A stretch of DNA of 20,463 nucleotides, from the NCBI GenBank assembly GCA_050996575.1, contig JBPCRS010000128.1, positions 1 through 20,463 of the forward strand. The letters run 5' to 3'. The position numbers and the translations under genes are program-made. Shown here piece by piece: positions 1 through 6,959 of the stretch. A model generated the notes under the pieces. The model had not been told where the DNA came from, did not search any database, and saw only the letters and a program-made list of their open reading frames with translations. This DNA is from DASUSH01 sp050996575 (GTDB taxonomy: Bacteria; Actinomycetota; Thermoleophilia; Solirubrobacterales; 70-9). Position 1 is the first letter of the stretch; each line of letters begins with the position of its first letter.

Positions 1-141
1 AACGGCGGCCGCAGATCGCCGCCGTGGCTACGTCCTCAGTCGCCCACATGGCGCTGCCATGCGGGCTCCCTGCGTCCTTGCCAGCCGGCGCCTGCGTCTC
101 GCCGTTTCAGGCACAACGTTTCTGGAATACCCACTAGCGCA

Positions 142-147
142 TAGACT
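142..147 (+). promoter_or_regulatory. Candidate -10 element of the 2-oxoglutarate dehydrogenase gene
   Basis: The hexamer TAGACT fits the actinobacterial TAnnnT -10 pattern and lies 11 nt before the ATG at 159. A weak TTTCTG sits 17 nt upstream (119-124). The only purine-rich stretch (AGGA) abuts the ATG, too close to act as a normal ribosome binding site, so a leaderless or near-leaderless transcript is inferred. The rest of 1-158 shows no gene, only two small inverted repeats: 8-bp arms at 2-9/18-25 and CATGGC-GCT-GCCATG at 47-61. Confidence 0.35.
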
Positions 148-158
148 CGGGCTCAGGA

Positions 159-3100
159 ATGGCGAGCACGACGACGGTCGACATCGAGATGCCCCAGATG
201 GGCGAATCGGTGACCGAGGGCACGGTCCTCGAGTGGCACAAGCAGGAGGGCGACTTCGTCGAGGAGGGCGAGACGGTGGTCGAGGTCTCGACCGACAAGG
301 TCGACGCCGAGGTCCCCGCCCCCGCAAGCGGCACGATCGCCAAGGTACTGAAGCAGCCCGACGACGTGGTCAAGGTCGGTGAGGTGCTGGCGCAACTCGA
401 ACCCGGGGCACCCGGACGCGAAGCGGAGGATGCCCCGGATTCTGATTCCGAGGCCTCGGCGAACGGCGACGGTGACTCCGATCTGATCGAGGACGGAGGC
501 GAGGGCGATCAGGACCTGGGCGACGACGACGCTCCCTCGGAAAGCTCACAACCGGGGGTCGAGGAAACTCCGACTCCCACCGACCCGGCAGAACCGGACG
601 CGCAAGCGGAGGATTCTGCCGGCGTTGGTTCAGCTGCCTCGAATCCCCCGGCAGGGGAGTCGAGGCAGCTGTTGATGCCTGAAATGGGCGAGTCGGTAAC
701 CGAGGGCACGGTGCTCGAGTGGCACAAGCAGGAGGGCGAGGGCTTCGCCGAGGGCGACACTCTGGTCGAGGTCTCGACCGACAAGGTCGACGCCGAGGTT
801 CCGGCGCCCGCCGACGGCACCGTGACGAAGATCCTGAAACAGCCGGACGATGTGGTCAAGGTCGGCGAGGCGCTCGCCGAGCTCTCGCTAGGCGAGGGTG
901 TCGGCGAGGCAGCATCGGCTGCAAGTGAGGGCGATGGCAACGTTGCCCGACCCGCCGCGGCCCCGGCCGCCCCCGGAAGCGAAGCTGAGGAGGCGGACGG
1001 CAGTGGTTCGGATGGCAGATCGTCGCCGATCGCCCGCCGCGCAGCGGCGGCGAAGGGCGTCGATCTGACGTCTGTGAAGGGCACAGGCGTGGGCGGCAAG
1101 ATCACCAAGGAAGACGTGCTGATGGCGGCCGGCGCCAAGGACGCCGGCGGCAACGGCGCCGGGCGGGCGGCGCCGGGGGCGCCCGCCGACGCCGAGACAA
1201 CACCGCTTCGCGGCCCCGCCGGGATGCTCGTCCAGGCGATGAACGAGAGCCGGCAGATGCCGACCGCGACATCGTTCAGGACGGTCCCGGTCGACGTCCT
1301 CGACGCCAAACGCAAGGCGCTCAACGGCGCGCTCAAGGAGCGCGGGATGAAGGTTTCCTTCACCCATCTGATCGCCTGGGCGATCGTCCGCGCCGCCGCC
1401 GAGGACCACCCGGCGATGGCACGCACCTTTGCCGAGGCCGACGGCAAGCCGGTGATGGTCGACCACGGCCAGGTCAACCTCGGGATCGCGGTCGACGTCG
1501 AGCGTAAGGGCCAGCGCAGCCTGATGGTGCCCTGCATCAAGGGCTCCGACGGTCGCGGCTTCGACGGCTTCCACACCTACTACGAGGATTTGATCTCGAA
1601 GACGCGCGAGAACAAGCTCACCGCCGACGACTTTCAAGGAACCAACATCACCCTGACGAATCCCGGCGGGCTCGGCACGATCGCCTCAGTGCCGCGGCTG
1701 ATGGTCGGCCAGGGGACGATCGTCGCGACCGGATCGATCGCCTACCCGGTCGAGTGGGCGCATGCCTCGCCGGAGAAGATCAAGGCGCTCGGGGTCTCGA
1801 AGGTGATGACGATGACGTCAACCTCCGACCACCGGATCATCCAGGGCGCCGAGTCGGGCTCGTTCCTGCGCCGGATCGACCAACTGCTCCAGGGCGAGGA
1901 CTCCTTCTACGAATCGGTCGCCGAAGACCTCAAGGTGAGCCCGAGCATCGTCGCAAAGGCACACGCGGCCTCGGCCTCGGCACCGCCGCTCGCCCAGGGT
2001 TCCACCGTCGCGGCGCCGCCGACCGCGGTCACCGCGGCGAAGCCCGACACCGAGCTGCTGCAGGCGGTGCAGGCCGCGACCTCGCTGCTCAAGGCCTACC
2101 GCACCCACGGACACCTCGCCGCCCACCTCGACCCGCTCGGCTCGGAACCGAAGGGCGACCCGGCGATCCAGCCGGAGAACCTCAACCTTACCCCTGAGCT
2201 GATGTCGGAGATACCCGCCCAAATCCTGCGGATCGGCGTCGCCGGCGAGACCCTGCTCGATGCGCTGCCCCGGTTTCGCACCGCCTACTGCGGCACCGTC
2301 GGCTACCAGATCGAGCACCTCTCCTCGCACCAGCAGCGGATGTGGCTGCGCGAGATGATCGAGACCGCGTCGCACCGCCGGCCGCTGACCGAATCGGAGA
2401 AGCGCGACCTGCTGCAGCGGCTGATCGACGTCTTTCAGTTCGAGCGCTTCATCCAGAAGGCCTACCTCGGCCAGAAGACGTTCTCGATCGAGGGCCTCGA
2501 CGCGGTCGTCCCGATGCTCGACGAGGTCGCGACCCTGTGCGAGCGCGACGGCGCCCGCGAGATCGTGATCGGGATGGCGCACCGCGGCCGGCTCAGCGTG
2601 CTCGCCCACAACCTCGGCCGCGCGGTCGAGTCGATCTTCGCCGAGTTCGAGGGTGCGAAGGCGATCGACGCGGTCAAGGCGGCGACCGCGATTCCGCACG
2701 GCGGCACCGGCGACGTCAAGTACCACCACGGCGCCGAGGGCATGTTCGAGACGCGCGACGGCGAGATGACGAAGATGCGGCTCTACCCGAACCCGAGCCA
2801 CCTCGAGTTCGTCGACCCCGTGGTCGAGGGCGGCACGCGCGCCGACCAGACCGAGGCCTCGGGGCCGAAGCTCCACCATGACGGCCGCGCGGTCGTCCCG
2901 GTGCTGCTTCACGGCGATGCCGCCTTCCCTGGCCAGGGCGTCGTCGCAGAGACGCTCAACCTGCAATCGCTCGACGGCTACTCGACCGGCGGCACGATCC
3001 ACCTGATCCAGAACAACCAGGTCGGCTTCACCACCGACCCGACCGAGAGCCGCTCGACCCCCTACGCGGCCGACATGGCGAAGGGCTTCAACGTGCCGAT

Positions 3101-4658
3101 CATCCACGTCAACGCCGACGACGTCGAGGGCTGCATCTGCGCAACGCGGCTGGCGATGGCCTATCGCAAGGAATGGGGCCGAGACGTCGTCATCGACCTG
3201 ATCGGCTACCGGCGCTACGGCCACAACGAGACCGACGAGCCCGCCTACACGCAGCCGAAGATGGCGAAGACGATCAAGGAGCACGCCCCGGTCTCCGAGA
3301 TCTACGCCGAGAAGCTGATCAAGGAGGGGGTGGTCACGACCGAGGACGTAGAGGGCGAGGCGACCGAGCGCCGCGAAGAGCTCTCGACTCGGCTCAAGGA
3401 GCTGCGGGAAAAGATCGAGCGCGGCGAGTACGAGGACCCGTCATCGACGGCGGTCGGCACCGGCGAACTCGACCGGACGAAGAGCCCCGAGGTCGAGACC
3501 GCGGTCAAGGAGAAGCGGCTGCGGACGCTGAACGGGGAGCTACTGAAGGTGCCGGAGAGCTTCAGCATCCACCGCAAGCTGCGCAAGCCGCTGTTCCGCC
3601 GCGAGGAGCTGCTCGAAGAGGGGCCGATCGAGTTCGGCCACGCCGAGGCGCTTGCATACGCGACGCTGCTGACCGAGGGCACCCACATCCGGCTGACCGG
3701 CCAGGACACCGAGCGCGGTACCTTTTCCCACCGCCACCTGATCCTCCACGACGAGAAGACCGGGCTCGAGTACTCGCCGATCCAGAACCTCTCCGGCGCG
3801 CTGGCGCCGTTCGAGCTGCACAACAGCCCGCTCTCCGAGATCGCCTGCCTCGGCTTCGAGTACGGCTACTCGGCGGCCTCGCCCGACAGCCTCGTCATTT
3901 GGGAAGCCCAGTTCGGCGACTTCGCCAACTCCGCCCAGGTGATCATCGACAGCTTCATCGTCTCCGGCGAGGCGAAATGGGGCCAGACGACCCGGCTCAC
4001 GCTGCTCCTCCCGCACGGCTACGAGGGCTCGGGGCCCGAGCACTCGAGCGCGCGGATCGAGCGCTTCCTCGCCCTCGGCGCCGAGGGCAACATCCGGATC
4101 GCCAACCCGACGACCGCAGCCCAGTACTTCCACCTGCTGCGCCGCCAGGCGCGGATCGCGAAGGCGCGGCCGCTGATCGTGTTCACGCCGAAGGGCCTGC
4201 TGCGGCTCGAGGCCGCCGCCTCAAAGCTCTCCGACCTGACCGAGGGCGGCTTCCAGTTCGTCATCGACGACCCCCGCGCCGCCGATCGCCACGACGAGAT
4301 CGAGCGCCTCGTCCTCTGCTCGGGCAAGGTCTATTACGACATCGACAACTCCGAGAACCGCGAGAAGGCGACCGGGACAGCGGTTGCAAGGGTTGAGCTT
4401 CTCTACCCGTTCGCCCGCCAGCAGCTGAGCGAGCTGATCCGCTCCTACCCGAACCTGAAGCAGATCATCTGGGCACGGGAGGAGCCGCAGAACACGGGCC
4501 CCTACAAGGTCTTCTCACGGCGCCTGCCCGAGCTGATCCCCGAGGACGTCGAGTTCCGCTACGTCGGTCGCCCGCAGCGCGCCGCCCCGTCCGAGGGCTA
4601 CCCCGCGGCGCACCGTAACGAGCAGCAGCGCATCGTTCTTACGGCGCTCGAAGGCTAG
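159..4658 (+). CDS. kgd: 2-oxoglutarate dehydrogenase, E2-E1 fusion with two lipoyl domains
   Basis: This protein decarboxylates 2-oxoglutarate with thiamine diphosphate and passes the succinyl group via lipoyl arms to CoA in the TCA cycle; an E3 (lipoamide dehydrogenase) from elsewhere would be needed. Domains in order: lipoyl 1 (about residues 6-82, lipoyl Lys47 in STDKVD), an acidic linker, lipoyl 2 (about 169-245, Lys209), a peripheral-subunit-binding domain (about 289-323, SPIARRAAAAKGVDL), an acyltransferase core (about 346-590, DHR at 557-559 in SDHRIIQGAESG), then full E1 (about 632-1499) with AHRGRLS near 806, HGDAAFPGQG near 917 and GYRRYGHNETDEP. Mycobacterial/corynebacterial Kgd/OdhA has the same core-E1 fusion but lacks lipoyl domains, so this 1499-aa chain is longer than usual. 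The start is the ATG directly before the lipoyl domain; no good ribosome binding site is seen. It is monocistronic and converges on a small minus-strand gene. Confidence 0.96.
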   Translation: MASTTTVDIEMPQMGESVTEGTVLEWHKQEGDFVEEGETVVEVSTDKVDAEVPAPASGTIAKVLKQPDDVVKVGEVLAQLEPGAPGREAEDAPDSDSEASANGDGDSDLIEDGGEGDQDLGDDDAPSESSQPGVEETPTPTDPAEPDAQAEDSAGVGSAASNPPAGESRQLLMPEMGESVTEGTVLEWHKQEGEGFAEGDTLVEVSTDKVDAEVPAPADGTVTKILKQPDDVVKVGEALAELSLGEGVGEAASAASEGDGNVARPAAAPAAPGSEAEEADGSGSDGRSSPIARRAAAAKGVDLTSVKGTGVGGKITKEDVLMAAGAKDAGGNGAGRAAPGAPADAETTPLRGPAGMLVQAMNESRQMPTATSFRTVPVDVLDAKRKALNGALKERGMKVSFTHLIAWAIVRAAAEDHPAMARTFAEADGKPVMVDHGQVNLGIAVDVERKGQRSLMVPCIKGSDGRGFDGFHTYYEDLISKTRENKLTADDFQGTNITLTNPGGLGTIASVPRLMVGQGTIVATGSIAYPVEWAHASPEKIKALGVSKVMTMTSTSDHRIIQGAESGSFLRRIDQLLQGEDSFYESVAEDLKVSPSIVAKAHAASASAPPLAQGSTVAAPPTAVTAAKPDTELLQAVQAATSLLKAYRTHGHLAAHLDPLGSEPKGDPAIQPENLNLTPELMSEIPAQILRIGVAGETLLDALPRFRTAYCGTVGYQIEHLSSHQQRMWLREMIETASHRRPLTESEKRDLLQRLIDVFQFERFIQKAYLGQKTFSIEGLDAVVPMLDEVATLCERDGAREIVIGMAHRGRLSVLAHNLGRAVESIFAEFEGAKAIDAVKAATAIPHGGTGDVKYHHGAEGMFETRDGEMTKMRLYPNPSHLEFVDPVVEGGTRADQTEASGPKLHHDGRAVVPVLLHGDAAFPGQGVVAETLNLQSLDGYSTGGTIHLIQNNQVGFTTDPTESRSTPYAADMAKGFNVPIIHVNADDVEGCICATRLAMAYRKEWGRDVVIDLIGYRRYGHNETDEPAYTQPKMAKTIKEHAPVSEIYAEKLIKEGVVTTEDVEGEATERREELSTRLKELREKIERGEYEDPSSTAVGTGELDRTKSPEVETAVKEKRLRTLNGELLKVPESFSIHRKLRKPLFRREELLEEGPIEFGHAEALAYATLLTEGTHIRLTGQDTERGTFSHRHLILHDEKTGLEYSPIQNLSGALAPFELHNSPLSEIACLGFEYGYSAASPDSLVIWEAQFGDFANSAQVIIDSFIVSGEAKWGQTTRLTLLLPHGYEGSGPEHSSARIERFLALGAEGNIRIANPTTAAQYFHLLRRQARIAKARPLIVFTPKGLLRLEAAASKLSDLTEGGFQFVIDDPRAADRHDEIERLVLCSGKVYYDIDNSENREKATGTAVARVELLYPFARQQLSELIRSYPNLKQIIWAREEPQNTGPYKVFSRRLPELIPEDVEFRYVGRPQRAAPSEGYPAAHRNEQQRIVLTALEG
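198..884 (+). repeat. Intragenic duplication of the lipoyl-domain coding sequence
   Basis: The two lipoyl domains of the preceding gene are encoded by near-identical DNA offset by exactly 486 bp (198-398 versus 684-884). A 37-nt block is identical at 277-313 and 763-799. The first 56 nt of each copy (from ATGGGCGA) differ by only three bases, all synonymous. This indicates recent duplication or ongoing gene conversion. The copies are separated by an Asp/Glu/Ser/Pro-rich linker. Confidence 0.9.
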
Positions 4659-4671
4659 ATCGGGGATCTAG
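4655..4671. repeat. Short inverted repeat at the end of the 2-oxoglutarate dehydrogenase gene
   Basis: CTAGATC-GGG-GATCTAG is a perfect 7-bp inverted repeat overlapping the TAG stop. It lies at the convergence point of plus- and minus-strand transcription. It has no T-run, so it is not a classical intrinsic terminator; a role in 3' end formation is only inferred. Confidence 0.4.
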
Positions 4672-4746
4672 AGCTTCGAGCTCGCCTTGACCTTCTTGCC
4701 GCGGTTGCCCGCGGCGTCGACTTGCCGGAGTCTCAGGCGCTCTGCG
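4668..4746 (-). pseudogene. Possible C-terminal remnant of an Ig/fibronectin-like surface protein
   Basis: Read on the minus strand, this stretch encodes RLRLRQVDAAGNRGKKV and ends in KASSKL followed by TAG. The V-D-A-A-G-N-x-G string resembles the last strand of bacterial Ig-like or fibronectin-like repeats. No start or upstream domain is present in this frame; upstream the DNA is used by the zinc-ribbon gene in another frame. It may be a relic of a decayed gene or pure chance. Confidence 0.2.
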
Positions 4747-4918
4747 CGACGACCGCGGCGCGATGGATGACCGCAACCGCGAACCGCTCACCGCAATCCG
4801 GGCAGGCGCTCATCCGCGTCCACGAGCGTTGCTCGCTTCCGCATCCGCTGCAGCTGTAGCTGCGCTCGAGGCCGACCAGCTTGCGGGCACCGCTGCGTTC
4901 TGTCTTCGGGTTCGTCAT
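4733..4918 (-). CDS. Small zinc-ribbon protein
   Basis: This 61-residue protein has two CxxC knuckles, Cys23/Cys26 and Cys39/Cys42 (CSGCG and CPDCG), 12 residues apart, as in rubredoxin-like zinc ribbons; four-cysteine Zn binding is therefore expected. The N-terminus is basic (KTERSGARK). The function is unknown; nucleic-acid or protein binding is typical of such ribbons but not shown here. It starts 33 bp downstream of the glucose/sorbosone dehydrogenase-like gene on the same strand and is probably co-transcribed with it. No strong ribosome binding site is visible. The paired CxxC spacing argues for a real gene. Confidence 0.6.
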   Translation of the reverse strand: MTNPKTERSGARKLVGLERSYSCSGCGSEQRSWTRMSACPDCGERFAVAVIHRAAVVAQSA

Positions 4919-4951
4919 CGCCTGTATCTTCGTCCGCCGGCACCGGCTCGC

Positions 4952-6169
4952 CTATGGACAACTGTCCAAATCTTCCTCCCTCCCGGCCGACAGGCGGAAT
5001 ACGGGTCCGTCGAGCGAAGCGACGTAGATCCGCCCGCAGGCGTCCTCGCCGAATGAGCTCGGCGAGGGAACCGAGACCCCCTCGGCGCGGTCGCCGGTCG
5101 CGCCACGGGCACCGAGCTCGAGCGACCGAAGCTCGCCGGCGCAGTAATCGGCGTAGACGTATCGACCCTCGAGCTCGGTCAGCGACGGGTCGCGGACGAC
5201 ATACCCGCCGGTAACCGAGCAGTTCTCATCGTCGAGCGGATAGGAGTGGACGGGTTCGGTGAGCTCACCGCCATCGCACTCTGCGGGATTGAACTCGTCC
5301 GGGCCTTCGCGGCAGCTCCAGCCGAAGTTCGCGCCCCGCCCTCCATCGTCGGCGGCAGGCGCGAAGTCGACCTCCTCCCAGTTGTCCTGGCCGACGTCGC
5401 CGATCACGAGGTCGCCGGTCTTGCGATCGAACGAGAAGCGATAGGGGTTTCGCAGTCCGAAGCTCCAGACCTCGGCGGCGCCGCCGCCCTCGGCGAACGG
5501 ATTGTCGGCGGGGATCGAATAGGGAGCGGCACCGGACGGCTCGGGGTCGATCCGGATGATCTTGCCGAGCAGCGAGCCGGTGTCCTGACCCGAGCCGAAC
5601 GGGTCACCGCCACCGCCACCGTCACCGATCCCCGCGTAGAGATAGCCGTCGGGGCCGAACTGAAGCTGGCCGCCGTTGTGATTGGCGTACTGCGAGTGGT
5701 CGACCGTGACCAGCTCGCGCCGAGTTGCCGGATCGGCGCTGTCACCGTCGGCGGTCAGCTCGTCGATGTGGACGTTTCCCGAATCGGCGCCCGTGTAGTA
5801 GACGTAGAGGTGGCCCGACTCGGCAAAGTCAGGGGCGAAGGCGATCGAAAGCAGGCCCTGCTCGCCGCCCGACGTGACCTCGGAGGTGAGGTCGAGGAAG
5901 TTCGACTCGCGCCCGTCCTCGACCAGCTTGACGAGGCCGCCCTGCTCGACGACGAAGATGCGGTCGGGATCGCCGGGGTCGGAGCTGACGTGGACGGGCG
6001 AGTCGAACTCGCCGATCCGCTCGAGCGAGAGCTTTTTCGGGCCCGCCGGCTTCGACAGCTGATCGTCGCCCGTGACGAGAAGGACTCCGATCAGGACCGC
6101 GCCAAGAGCTACCAGCACGAGCAGCGCCCCCCATGGCCTTCCCGAACCGGCTCGATCTCCGCCATCCAC
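4952..6169 (-). CDS. Membrane-anchored glucose/sorbosone dehydrogenase-like protein (PQQ-type beta-propeller)
   Basis: This 405-aa protein has one N-terminal hydrophobic segment (about 14-33) and then an extracytoplasmic six-bladed beta-propeller of the GSDH family (soluble PQQ glucose dehydrogenase / aldose sugar dehydrogenase). Family marks are FVVEQGG (72-78), GGEQGLLSIAFAPDF (101-115), NHNGGQLQFGPDGYLY (163-178, His164 a candidate catalytic base), GDGGGGGDP, GLRNPYRFSFD (238-248) and NFGWSCREG. The known relatives oxidise sugars with PQQ, but many homologues have unknown substrates and no PQQ biosynthesis genes are in this window, so the substrate is open. Five cysteines in the C-terminal part could form disulfides. 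The GTG start lies 6 nt after a CATACT hexamer, which suggests a leaderless mRNA. The gene is divergent from a DUF3817 gene with 34 bp between them. Confidence 0.88.
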   Translation of the reverse strand: MDGGDRAGSGRPWGALLVLVALGAVLIGVLLVTGDDQLSKPAGPKKLSLERIGEFDSPVHVSSDPGDPDRIFVVEQGGLVKLVEDGRESNFLDLTSEVTSGGEQGLLSIAFAPDFAESGHLYVYYTGADSGNVHIDELTADGDSADPATRRELVTVDHSQYANHNGGQLQFGPDGYLYAGIGDGGGGGDPFGSGQDTGSLLGKIIRIDPEPSGAAPYSIPADNPFAEGGGAAEVWSFGLRNPYRFSFDRKTGDLVIGDVGQDNWEEVDFAPAADDGGRGANFGWSCREGPDEFNPAECDGGELTEPVHSYPLDDENCSVTGGYVVRDPSLTELEGRYVYADYCAGELRSLELGARGATGDRAEGVSVPSPSSFGEDACGRIYVASLDGPVFRLSAGREEDLDSCP

Positions 6170-6175
6170 CGGGAA

Positions 6176-6191
6176 AGTATGGCCGTACGCT
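6176..6191. promoter_or_regulatory. Back-to-back -10 elements of two divergent leaderless genes
   Basis: On the minus strand CATACT (6176-6181) ends exactly 6 nt before the GTG at 6169. On the plus strand TACGCT (6186-6191) ends 12 nt before the ATG at 6204. Neither gene has a Shine-Dalgarno sequence and only 34 bp separate the two starts. Convincing -35 boxes are not seen. The promoter assignment is inferred from position and TAnnnT/nATACT likeness. Confidence 0.35.
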
Positions 6192-6203
6192 CACCTCGGC
6201 CCC

Positions 6204-6554
6204 ATGCAGAACGCCGAGCCAACCGCCACCGATTCCGCGCCGGTCAGGCTGCGTAAGCCGAAGCCCGGTGCGCTCTACCCCTGGGTTCGCCGCGCCTCGT
6301 GGGTCGAGGCGGCGGTCTTCGCCGCGCTCGTCTTCTTCTGGCTCGCCCCCGGCTTTCCCTCGGAAACGACGGTCTTCGGCTGGGCCCACGGCTTCGGCTA
6401 CCTCGCCCTGCTCGCCCTGCTCTTCATCGCCGTCCTCCGCCACGAGGTCCCGTTCTGGCTGCTCGCCGCCACCCTCACCCCCCTCGGCCCGATCGGCTCC
6501 GTCGCCGGCATCACCTACCTCGACCACCGCGACCGCCGCACCGCCTTGAGGTGA
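6204..6554 (+). CDS. DUF3817 family integral membrane protein
   Basis: This 116-aa protein has three likely membrane segments: VEAAVFAALVFFWLA, FGWAHGFGYLALLALLFIAVL and PFWLLAATLTPLGPIGSVAGI. The W-A-H-G-F-G-Y-L pattern and the ending Y-L-D-H-R fit the small DUF3817 membrane family, whose function is unknown. The N-terminal 25 residues are polar. The ATG at 6204 is chosen over upstream in-frame starts because those would extend into the coding region of the divergent dehydrogenase gene and add a low-complexity non-membrane tail. It has no ribosome binding site and is probably leaderless. It is followed by a long repeat-rich gap. Confidence 0.8.
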   Translation: MQNAEPTATDSAPVRLRKPKPGALYPWVRRASWVEAAVFAALVFFWLAPGFPSETTVFGWAHGFGYLALLALLFIAVLRHEVPFWLLAATLTPLGPIGSVAGITYLDHRDRRTALR

Positions 6555-6556
6555 CA

Positions 6557-6571
6557 GGGGAGACAGTCCCC
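6557..6571 (+). repeat. Short hairpin just after the DUF3817 stop
   Basis: GGGGA-GACAG-TCCCC forms a 5-bp stem with a 5-nt loop, starting 3 nt after the stop codon and followed by GTTTAGTTT. It could weakly terminate the DUF3817 transcript. A motif of this GGGGACAGTCCCC kind also occurs in REP-like repeat families, so it may instead belong to the repeat cluster downstream. Confidence 0.45.
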
Positions 6572-6605
6572 GTTTAGTTTCGACCCGTCAACCCCCAGCG
6601 ACCTC

Positions 6606-6726
6606 TAAAGCGGTCTGGGCAAGGAGTTCAAGGACGCAGGGGGATCTGGCGCAGGGAGCGTGCGTTGTTGCACGTGACCAAGCCAATCCCCCGAGGACGC
6701 CGAAATCCGCCGCCCAGACCGTTTTA
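6606..6726 (+). repeat. 121-nt foldback element: MITE/REP-like unit or structured RNA
   Basis: The outer arms 6606-6620 and 6712-6726 pair over 15 bp with a single G-T wobble (core CGGTCTGGGC / GCCCAGACCG). Inside, GGGGGAT (6639-6645) pairs with ATCCCCC (6686-6692) and the stem continues for 4 bp past a bulged C (6647-6650 with 6682-6685). At the tip, CGTGC (6659-6663) pairs with GCACG (6670-6674) around a 6-nt GTTGTT loop. Three co-linear nested stems in one unit are unlikely by chance. No protein gene is supported across it. Whether it is a miniature transposable or palindromic repeat, or an expressed RNA, cannot be told from one copy. Confidence 0.65.
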
Positions 6727-6737
6727 GGGATGGCGTA

Positions 6738-6778
6738 GGTGGGGTTGTGGGAGGCAGGGGGTCCACACAACCCGCACC
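6738..6778 (+). repeat. Second inverted repeat in the 6.6-6.9 kb gap
   Basis: GGTG-GGGTTGTG (6738-6749) pairs with CACAACCC-G-CACC (6766-6778) as a 12-bp stem with one bulged G and a 16-nt loop. It starts 12 nt after the large foldback and may be part of the same element. Confidence 0.55.
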
Positions 6779-6820
6779 CACGCCTGCGCGTCGGTAGCCA
6801 GGGAGGGATGCCGACGCGAT

Positions 6821-6865
6821 CGCTCCCGGAGGCGGGACTGGCCGGGAGCGAGCTCTTATAAGAGC
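6821..6865 (+). repeat. 9-bp hairpin followed by a perfect 14-bp palindrome
   Basis: CGCTCCCGG (6821-6829) pairs perfectly with CCGGGAGCG (6842-6850) over a 12-nt loop. One base later comes GCTCTTATAAGAGC (6852-6865), a perfect palindrome and the most AT-rich spot in the gap. The palindrome could be a regulator site or the recombining end of an element. TTATAA could also serve as a -10 core, but no gene starts nearby on either strand. Confidence 0.5.
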
Positions 6866-6925
6866 CCTGCGTGTTCTCCGCCATTCTCTCCTAGCTGACC
6901 ATCCGTGTCAACCCGCTTCTCGAAC

Positions 6926-6945
6926 CCGGGGGCACCCGGCTTTTT
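6926..6945 (+). terminator. Plus-strand intrinsic terminator-like hairpin
   Basis: CCGGG-GGCA-CCCGG forms a GC-only 5-bp stem with a tetraloop, followed by C and five T on the plus strand. On the minus strand the hairpin has no T-run, so it does not fit as the aconitase terminator. It would stop plus-strand transcripts coming through the repeat-rich gap before they run antisense into aconitase. The stem is short, so the call is moderate. Confidence 0.45.
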
Positions 6946-6959
6946 GCCTGGAAACGCGG

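Noticed and set aside
1818..3284. Long open frame on the minus strand opposite kgd
   Set aside because: It is a by-product of G/C third-position bias; the translation is Arg/Leu/Val/Asp-rich with no family motif, while the plus strand encodes a complete known enzyme.
4956..4969. TGGACA-AC-TGTCCA inverted repeat as an operator
   Set aside because: It lies inside the last codons of the glucose/sorbosone dehydrogenase-like gene and has only 6-bp arms; the codons explain it well enough.
6606..6778. RNase P RNA, tmRNA or SRP RNA in the foldback region
   Set aside because: None of the conserved core strings of those RNAs is present, and the structure is a simple nested foldback.
6588..6884. 98-codon minus-strand frame MAENTQG... 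across the repeat-rich gap
   Set aside because: It has a purine-rich site, but only 3 nt before the ATG. The frame runs straight through the nested inverted repeats and has no recognisable domain.
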